Assembly (NCBI GenBank): GCA_930367215.1
Contig: OV884058.1
Span: 221,444,208 to 221,508,207 of the forward strand
Source of the DNA: Pollenia angustigena
Lineage: Eukaryota > Arthropoda > Insecta > Diptera > Polleniidae
Length of the DNA: 64,000 nucleotides
Direction: 5' to 3'
Shown here piece by piece: positions 57,001 to 64,000 of this stretch (position 1 is the first letter of the stretch; the number at the start of each line of letters is the position of its first letter). The notes below the pieces were generated by a model, which was not told the DNA's origin, did no database searches, and saw only the letters and a list, made by a program, of their open reading frames with translations. Made by a program: the position numbers and the translations under genes.

Positions 57001-57585
57001 CGTCTTTAATTGTTTATTATTATAAAAAAGTCTTTGTTCTTATTAAAGAATGGTTTCATAGCATATCTCAGCTGTTTTACTTGAGAAAATTGGGCTGGAA
57101 ACTGGAGAATTTTATGTTTTTCTGTATTTTTTACTTCTAAAGACATTTTTATATACTTATTTTACATGCAAGAAATATGTTATGTTTACACGCTTTCTTC
57201 ATAATCTCTCCATTACAATCAATTGCAAAAGGAGTATTAAGTTTTTTTGTTAAGTAAATTTTTAGACATTTATGGGAAAATGCGTGGTGATAATAATAAA
57301 AAAACATATGGAAAAATCGTACGTTCGCGACCGGTAAATAAGCCAATTAAACAAAAACCAAGAGAGATATTTTATTTTGTAAATACTGGATGGAGACCTA
57401 CATTAATACACTTTTAAAATAAATTAATCACTTTTGAATATTCCGTTCTATGACACTACTGTCAGCCAAAGTTGACTTCTAATTTGCGTACGTTCGTGAC
57501 CACACGTTTATAACTATTATTATGAAAACTTTAACTCGATTGATATCTTTCTTTTGCACTAAACATAGAGCTACCCAAATGCTAT

Positions 57586-57728
57586 GTCTGGGATCACACT
57601 ATAAAAGTTTTCTTTCAGAAAGTCTTAGTTTATGGGTGAGATACGAGAAAAACAAAGCATGTTCTCTTCCCCTGCCACCAATAAACTCTGACTTCCTGAA
57701 AGAAAACTTTCATAGTGTGATCCCAGAC
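57586..57728. mobile_element. MITE, 143 bp, ~37-bp inverted repeats, TAT flanks
   Basis: GTCTGGGATCACACTATAAA continuing to AAGTC (57586-57625) is mirrored at 57688-57728 with few mismatches. TAT stands on both sides (57583-57585 and 57729-57731), a possible 3-bp target duplication. Confidence 0.85.
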
Positions 57729-57752
57729 TATCGAATCGAAAAAAAATCTTTA

Positions 57753-57859
57753 AACAACTTTTGATTTTATGTATTCACAAAAGATGTGGCGGTTTAATAA
57801 AATTCTTAAATTAATTAAAATTTTTCGTCTTTTGTGAATACATAAAATCAAAAGTTGTT
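57753..57859. repeat. Hairpin with perfect 31-bp arms
   Basis: AACAACTTTTGATTTTATGT continuing to ATTCACAAAAG is repeated exactly in reverse complement at 57829-57859. The loop is 45 nt. Confidence 0.88.
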
Positions 57860-58385
57860 AACAGATTTTAATCTTGTTTTGATTGCAATGTTGTTTTTTA
57901 TATGTCTGCATAAAATTAGAAGCATAGCTGCATTTTTCAATTTTTTATGAATTTTTAAAAACAAACATTCCGAAATTTTAATAAAAAAATTATTTTTTTT
58001 TTACCTTTCTTAAAGTAAATTTTATTGCGGAATTTCGGTTTTTTTTAGTTTTTCAATAAACTAAAGCGTTTTTGAGTTACGCGAACATATGTTAATCTAT
58101 CTATACAATATATAATTTCTTAGTATGTCAGGATGTTTGCATGTATGTCCTATTCTCTCCGCAACTTTCAGAAGCCATCTGATGACATAGGAAGCTGAAA
58201 TTTGACACACTTGAAGTACTTTCTCTGCGGAAGATCGTAACGAAGCCATATTTTTGATTTTCGGCTTTTCATCTAGTATAACTATAAAAATCTGATAGAA
58301 AAGATGTTTTTTTTTTATAATATGGGGAACTTTGGGCCCCACCCGGCACGGCTAGGCACCGTGACCTGAAAAATTAGATCATGAT

Positions 58386-58993
58386 TTCTTTATTTTTTTT
58401 ATTTATTATTTAAGGTCTACGGAATAAATCCTTACAGACCAATTATAAAAAATTTTTATATAATATACAAAATAATAATAAAAAAAAGGATTTAGACATT
58501 CATTTAATTACACTGATTTAGGTGCATAATAATATAACGTTTAATGACATTAACATTAACAGAAAAATCAATAAGAAAATAAAAATCATTATAATGTTTA
58601 CACAATTTTCTTAGAGGATCAGAATTAGCATAATTAGTTTGTAAAACTTGTAAATATATTGGAATGTAGAAACGAGTTGATCGATGAGGTACATTAAAAT
58701 TTATGTTGCTGAGTAGGAAGTCAGAACAGACTGCACCATTTATTTGGTTGAATAAAAATGAAACGCTAAGCATAGTTATTCTGCTCTCCAACGTTGGTAA
58801 TTTTATAAATGCAAGCCTTGTAGTATAAGGAGGAATAATGACGTTAGGATTCCATGTTGAATTACCCAAGCAAAAAAGAAGGAATTGTTTTTGGTCTGAT
58901 TCAATAATGTTTTTCAGATAATCCGCACTCGGATCCCAAATAACAGATCCATATTCCAAGATTGGTCTGACTAAAGATGTATATAACCGCTAA
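58386..58993 (-). pseudogene. Third LINE family (copy B): C-terminus and 3' end
   Basis: The minus strand resumes after the MITE with RLYTSLVRPILEYGSVIWDP, continues through NVIIPPYTTRLAFIKLPTLE and VPHRSTRFYIPIYL, and stops at 58504. A 3' region ends in an AATAAATAAA-type tail near 58386. It is part of the same element as 59156-59527 and is related to 52075-53660. Confidence 0.87.
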
Positions 58994-59155
58994 AGGCCGT
59001 TACACACTATCCCACAAAGTCGTACGTATTTTATGAAAATGCTTCCCTGATCTAATTTTTGTTTATACATTTTCAAAAAACAATAACAACTTATCATGAC
59101 AGGGTTGCATTTTTATAAAATACGTAAGACTTTGTGGGATAGTGTATAACGGCCT
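58994..59155. mobile_element. Harbinger-like MITE inserted in a LINE, TAA target duplication
   Basis: The ends AGGCCGTTACACACTATCCC and, inverted, AGGCCGTTATACACTATCCC match over about 42 bp with few differences. TAA is duplicated (58991-58993 and 59156-59158). Removing the MITE and one TAA rejoins the LINE frame, apart from one stop at the joint. A 3-bp TAA duplication fits PIF/Harbinger. Confidence 0.9.
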
Positions 59156-59527
59156 TAAGTAATGATTGGTTCAGTAAACTCCTTAGCCCATCGTTTTATA
59201 AAAGCTAACATACCTCGAGCTTTGTTTACCATCATATATATTTGTTTCTTGAGATTTAATTTAGGATCTAAAAGTATTCCAAGATCTGAGAATTCCTTAA
59301 CCAGTTCAAGTTGATGTCCACCCAGTGAAAAGTTAAATAAAGCGTTATCGTTTCTTGAAAAACGCATATAATTACATTTGTTTAAATTGAGTTCCATTAA
59401 ATTAAGCACGCACCATTGAAATAGTTCATCCAAATCATGTTGCAGCAAATTTTTGTCAATGTTATTGTCATAACTATGAAATATCTTCACATCATCAGCA
59501 TACATTAAGACGTTACAATATTTAATT
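59156..59527 (-). pseudogene. Third LINE family (copy B): catalytic RT part
   Basis: The minus strand starts KYCNVLMYADDVKIFHSYDN, with the catalytic YADD at the very beginning, then HDLDELFQWCVLNLMELNLN and ARGMLAFIKRWAKEFTEPII up to the MITE. The element is 5'-truncated at about 59527. Confidence 0.87.
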
Positions 59528-59600
59528 ACTTACACCAAACCTCATATTTTAAGCAGCGCAAACAATTAAATTTAAAAAAAAAATTGCGTCCAGTCTAATT

Positions 59601-59647
59601 GAAGGGTATATAAGATTCGGCAGAGCCGAATATAGCACTCTGACTTG
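59601..59647 (+). mobile_element. Solitary INE-1-like 3' terminus
   Basis: GAAGGGTATATAAGATTCGG with the hairpin GATTCGGCAGAGCCGAAT and CACTCTGACTTG matches the 3' end at 42335-42385. Confidence 0.7.
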
Positions 59648-59897
59648 TTTTATATTTGTTTGAAATCAGCTAATTTAAATTCAAAATACCACACTAAATT
59701 ATGAGGGGTTGTTCACAACAGTCGTATTTTTTCATGTTATTATTATTATAAGACATATGACTTTATGACACCTTGTGAATCCCCCAATAGTATTTTTAAT
59801 AAATTCTATCATAATTCTATCTCATGATGCGGTCACCTGTATGAATTCGTCTTGATTGTCGTTGAAAGAAAAAAAATTAAAAACAAAAAAAAATCCA

Positions 59898-60350
59898 ATC
59901 AAGGCGAATTTAAAATCAGCTGTCTCCACAGAGAATTCAAAATATAATTCACAAACGTCAAAACATTTCCGAGAAAAATTTGATTCAAAAGTGTGAAAAA
60001 TATTTTTATAATAAAACAAATATAAATATTAAAGTGAAACTATTAATTCCTTTTATAAAAAAGTGATCCCAGCTCAGCCAAAGAAAAATGATCAATAAAT
60101 TTTAATAAAAATTCCAAGTTGTAAAATTCCTTCCTCAGTGAAAATAATTTAATGAAAATTAAATTTGACGAACTCAAGCCTAATTAAAGAATATCAAAAA
60201 TGAATAAAAAGTGAAAATTTTAATTTTATATAAAAATGCAATGCAGTTCAGTTTGCTGTTTTTGACAACAAGCAATCAAATTGCAAAAACAAAAAACATA
60301 TGGCTTTTCGTAGTTGTAGAGTTGCACTTACCTTTTTAAATTCGCCTTGA
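59898..60350. mobile_element. TCAAGGCGAATTTAAAA-ended MITE
   Basis: TCAAGGCGAATTTAAAA at the left and TTTTTAAATTCGCCTTGA at the right are inverted. It contains a minus-oriented scrap of the 562-bp repeat at 60116-60190 (GTAAAATTCCTTCCTCAG). Its ends are related to the MITE at 28565. Confidence 0.65.
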
Positions 60351-61599
60351 TTCCAATATTCACTTTAAATATTACGAATTTTTCTTAAATCCATTTTTAA
60401 TTCCTTAAAATTCCGATAAAATCGAAAAATTCATTCACTGACTCTTCGTTTGATTAATTCGAAAGCGATTTATTTTCCTTTTTCATCAGCTCTACGCACA
60501 ATTTAATTAATTGATTTTATTAATTAGCAAACATGTTGTTCGCGTACGAGTCCACATTTTGCCATCGATTAGTTTCTCTCTTTCTCTCTGTCTCAGATGC
60601 AGATGTTTTTTGTTTGTATGGTGTTATTAATGTGTTGTTCCTGTTGCATTTTGCTTAAGTTGCAGATGTTGCTGCTGCTGCTGTTGCTGCTACTTAAGTA
60701 TGTATTTAATAATGTTCGCGTACTTTCAACAACATAGTTGTCATGTGTAGAACGGAACGTGTGCGCAGAAGCGTTGTTCTTGTCAGTTTGTAGTTTGTTT
60801 TTTAAGTTGTTACTTTTGCAGTTGCACTTCTTTTTTTTAATGTGTGTGTGTGTGTGTGTTTTTTGCGTAAAAGATTGTAATCGCTGCTTGTTCTACAAGT
60901 TGTCATTATTCATTGTGTTAGATGGCAGGTTGGTTGGGATATTTTTTCTTATTGCATTTGGTTTTATTAATGCAAGAAATTGATTTAAATTGTTTTAATT
61001 ACAGTTTATGTGATGCATATCAATGATGACGATGACAATGACAATATTGGTTACGTTGGTGACGGACGGAGAAACAAATAGTTTATAAAATTAATTGAAG
61101 CATGAATCAGACGAATGATTTACTAAAGATATTAATCAAATGAGAAATACTTTTGTGTAGGTTAAGTTATTTTAACAGATTAAAATTTCTTTTAATGGCA
61201 AATATAGTCGTTAGCATAGAAAAAGTTGTTAATTAAGTTTAAGAGAGTTTTGTAATATTGACTTTGAAAGTTAGCCAGAGTTTCTTATTTTCCTTTCCTA
61301 AGAAAAAATAATATGGAATTGTATATACTATAGGCTGTTCAATAAGTCCGTGACTTTTTGAATTTCCCGCCTCTTAACCCTTTGACGACCATAGGCAAAC
61401 ATACTTGCCCAGGGGATTTTGCATCATATAATTGTTCACGTAAGAGATAGAGTAAATATGTTCAAAACGGATTTGTAGCGGAGGGTTGGGGCAACAATAA
61501 TGTGGCAGGTGGTAAGGGCTTATCTGGCCCCATTTGCCCGCTAGGAGGCCTTAAATTTGGCCAAAAAGTCGCCTTACTTCAGGGGGCTTTTGTATTCCC
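60351..61599. other. No gene; microsatellites
   Basis: Includes a GCT/TGC trinucleotide tract at 60668-60692 and a (TG)n tract at 60842-60860. No exon recognised. Confidence 0.5.
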
Positions 61600-62115
61600 A
61601 AAAATTGAAATTACTTTTTGATAATAATTCGTCTTATTTAACAGGAAATCACGCTGTAAAATTTCGTGAAGATCGGTCTATAATTTGCCCTAGGCCCCAT
61701 ATAAACCCTACTTCCGGAAAACAGTTTAGTACGCCTAAATCCGTCAAAACTAATGCTATCATAACAAAATTTGGAACATAAAAGTTTTATAGGACTAGGA
61801 ATAAGACCGTGAAATTTCGTGAAGATCAGTTCATAATTTACCCTAGGCCCCATGTAAACCTTACTCCCGGAAAACAGCTTAGTACGCCTGAAAAGGTAAA
61901 AAATAATGCTATCATAACAAAATTTGGTACATCACAGTTTTTTAGAACTAGAAATGACACTGTGAAATTTGGTGAAGATCGGTGCATAACTTACCATAGG
62001 CCTCATATAAAGCATACTCTGGTAAAAAAATTAAATACCCGGTAAACTTTGTTCCAGTTTAGCTTCATATGGCCAGAAAAAATGTAATGCAATTTTGTGA
62101 TATACGGTCCATTTT
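61600..62115 (+). mobile_element. INE-1-like element, central tandem core only
   Basis: About three ~153-bp repeats equivalent to 41470-42110 (CACGCTGTAAAATTTCGTG, then CCTAGGCCCCATATAAACCC, then TAATGCTATCATAACAAAAT). It ends with CAATTTTGTGATATACGGTC. The 5' and 3' termini are missing. Confidence 0.78.
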
Positions 62116-62188
62116 CTTAGAATTTATTAACCCTCTAACTCTCATTTTAAGGGGTAATTTTTGTCCTTTTTCCCAATTCTTACACAAA

Positions 62189-62355
62189 GGTTAGGTTAGG
62201 TTAGAGTGGCCGGTCACAAAGACCCCGCATAGACCAAATAGGTCCCTAGCGTTACCACAATTGTACGATAACCCACAGAAGAAAGTAAAAAGGTCAGTCA
62301 GATGTGATGGTATCCAGAGTACCCCACACTCTCTTGACGAATGCCAGAAGTCTCA
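62189..62355 (-). mobile_element. 3' untranslated region of an RNase-H-type LINE, (TAACC)n tail
   Basis: On the minus strand the element ends CACTCTAACCTAACCTAACC and then meets the target duplication TTCTTACACAAA (62177-62188, repeated at 63285-63296). The pentanucleotide tail replaces poly(A). Confidence 0.82.
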
Positions 62356-63283
62356 TTAACCCAATTCCAGAGAAACCCTGCACGTTCTTGTGTTTTCCCA
62401 AAACGCCTCTGATCTCCTCCGTATAGCAGTGTCCGTATCAATTCTTATATTCCGAATCGGAGCCGGGATGACCACCATCCTATCGTGTGGTAAACGGGCC
62501 CCCCGTTTCGCCAATTCGTCCACCTCTTCGTTGCCCTCTATGCCCTGGTGACCGCGAACCCAGTAGATATGCACTCTCCTATTGACACAGAGTCTATCTA
62601 TCGAGTCCCTACACTCCTGGATGACAGAGGAGTATGAGTATTCCGCGGTTATAGCCTTGATCGCCGCCTGACTATCAATGAAAAAGTTTACCTGCGAGTT
62701 CTCGGTGCCGGGAACACGCGCCAAATCAGCAGCCATTTTGGCTGCAAAAACCTCCGCCTGGAAAACGCTGCAGTAATCGGAAAGCTTATACGATTCCCGA
62801 ATACCCAGTTCTCGGCAGTAGACTGCAGCTCCAACTCCGTCCTCCATTTTGGAACCATCAGTGTAGAATCTGAAGGTCCCTTGGCCTGATCGGAGTCCTA
62901 CCAACCAACCGTCCTCCTCTAGGATAACTCGCGGTTTCCTTCCAAGTGTCAGTCTCGGAATGGTGTAGTCACTGCTACAATCTATTCCCCTTATAATACT
63001 ACCGTGACCATAGAGTCCATATGCAAATTGTCCCGTCGCCTTTAAGCGGATCGCAGACCTCCTTGCAATTCCTTCTGCCACTAGATGAATCGGCTGCAAG
63101 TCCAGGATCACATCCATTGCCGCAGTCGGTGTACTACGCAGAGCACCGGTGATACTAAGTTCGGCGAGTCTCTGTACGCCCGTTAGCATATTCCGGTACG
63201 ATATCTTATCCAAGGCCGTCCACCACACAAGAATCCCGTAGAGTAGGATTGGTCTCGCCACCGCTGTGTAGACCCAATGTGTA
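62356..63283 (-). CDS. LINE ORF2 C-terminus: RT thumb plus RNase H domain, 5'-truncated
   Basis: The minus frame is open from the 5' truncation point (63283, reading WVYTAVARPILLYGILVWWT) to the stop at 62356; the first ATG is incidental. Residues 1-110, counted from that ATG, are the RT thumb/connection region (GVQRLAELSITGALRSTPTA). Residues 130-255 are a type I RNase H that removes RNA from the RNA-DNA hybrid. Its catalytic residues are all visible: FYTDGSK (D135), QAE (E170), FIDSQ (D196), GHQG (H238) and EEVDEL (D248). There is no stop or frameshift, it is GC-richer than its surroundings and the 12-bp target duplication is perfect, so the insertion is young. RNase H places it in an I/LOA/R1-like group, not jockey proper. 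It cannot be autonomous because the RT palm and endonuclease are missing. Confidence 0.92.
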
Positions 63284-63440
63284 TTTCTTACACAAAAGTA
63301 TATTAAAACGGCATTTTTGAGGGTTAAAATGCTCTTTGAATATTTTTTGCATCAAATTTCACTAGGAGTCTTCTAAGACCAAAAGTTCGTGCAATGTATC
63401 TAAAACCAATTCTCGAAATTTCGGGCATTGAAATTTTTGA

Positions 63441-63560
63441 ATTTCTTGAAAAGGCGTTTGGTACAAGTCAAAAAAATATACTAAATGTACTTCTGAGCTT
63501 AAAGTATATTTTAGTATAGTATATTTTTTTTCGCTTATACCAAACGCCTTTTCAAAAAAT
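63441..63560. mobile_element. Small MITE or hairpin, AAAAGGCGTTTGGTA arms
   Basis: TTCTTGAAAAGGCGTTTGGT with ACAAG at the left and TATACCAAACGCCTTTTCAA at the right are inverted. The interior is rich in AGTATATTTTAGTATA words. Confidence 0.65.
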
Positions 63561-64000
63561 ACAAAAAGTTTAAGGGCCCATATTTCGGGGCTCGGGCTTC
63601 AAAACCCTTTGGCAGATTTGCTCTACTAGTAGTCTACTTTCATTTCGCGTCGCAATTGTTGAGGCTGGTTTTTTTTTTTTTTTTTGTTGCACAGTGTAAT
63701 TAGACAATAGCTGCAAATGATAATTTATTCTATGAATGCTTAAAATCAACTTGAGTCATTTTCATTAATTCTTTTTGTGGCGTCATAATACTTCTAATAA
63801 TTGTTTGTTTTTTACTTCACTTAAAGAAGATTTTATTTCGCGTTATAGACAAGAGGTTTTTTGAATAAAAATTAATATTTTTTGTTTAATTTTATGTTTG
63901 TTTTTTTACACTTTTGTATTTTTGTTTAAAAGCTTTTATTTAACTTACAATGTATGTATGTATGTTGGTCACTTTTAATCCAATTTGGCGGGCACACACA
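63561..64000. other. No gene seen
   Basis: Contains a T run at 63670-63686 and TATGTATG near 63952. Nothing coding. Confidence 0.4.

Larger units (their letters stand above)
56429..59792. mobile_element. Possible large composite element with GGGGTATTCACAAGG ends
   Basis: GGGGTATTCACAAGGTGTGC at 56429 and, inverted, GACACCTTGTGAATCCCCC at 59768-59786 are opposed over 3.36 kb, which would enclose an INE-1 fragment, a LINE and several MITEs. They may instead be ends of two separate elements, because GGGGTTGTTCACAA at 59704 is a closer partner for the right end. Confidence 0.3.

Noticed and set aside
62189..62220. Telomeric TTAGG repeat
   Set aside because: Only three to four units, located exactly at the 3' end of a LINE with a target duplication, so it is an element tail and not a telomere.
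1..64000. CRISPR arrays, operons, riboswitches
   Set aside because: The window is eukaryotic transposon-rich DNA; no regular spacer array or bacterial gene organisation is seen.

Overview
This is AT-rich (roughly 70% A+T) eukaryotic DNA made almost entirely of transposable-element remains. Jockey-type LINEs, INE-1/DINE-1-like (Helentron) repeats, hAT- and P-like DNA elements, Tc1/mariner-like fragments and CAG/CAA and TG microsatellites point to a fly (Diptera), probably one with a large genome such as a calyptrate. The species cannot be named from the sequence. No host exon, rRNA or functional tRNA was recognised, and most long ORFs belong to degraded transposons.

Layout. 1-5 kb: a LINE split by a 562-bp tRNA-related tandem repeat, then an unnamed transposon-type ORF fragment. 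7-8.3 kb: a 228/243-bp direct duplication and a CACAGAAAAA-ended element. 9.4-16.2 kb: a mariner-like fragment, more 562-bp repeat, a complete INE-1-like element, a jockey copy with its catalytic core deleted and an insertion inside it, a second mariner-like fragment, and a candidate solo LTR. 16.3-23.4 kb: MITEs, two more mariner-like fragments and a foldback element. 23.4-26.4 kb: a second LINE family, interrupted. 28.3-32.5 kb: an apparently perfect 2.08-kb tandem duplication. 32.7-39.1 kb: one INE-1-like element split by two hAT-like elements, each holding further insertions. 40-42.4 kb: a truncated jockey and a full INE-1-like element. 44-47 kb: a copia fragment, MITEs and another CACAGAAAAA-type element. 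49-51.5 kb: two hAT-type elements with perfect 8-bp target duplications. 52-60 kb: two copies of a third LINE family, a tRNA-like SINE head, a P-like MITE and a Harbinger-like MITE. 61.6-63.3 kb: INE-1-like tandem repeats and a young RNase-H-bearing LINE with a 12-bp target duplication.

The genes here do not work together as a system. The window is a record of layered insertions, and target-site duplications let several layers be put in order. The most unusual signal is a group of at least nine TIR elements whose ends are filled with many copies of one short word. The word differs in each element, and in five of them the terminal repeat is nearly the same. I infer that these words are transposase-binding subterminal arrays, and that they diversify much faster than the terminal repeats.
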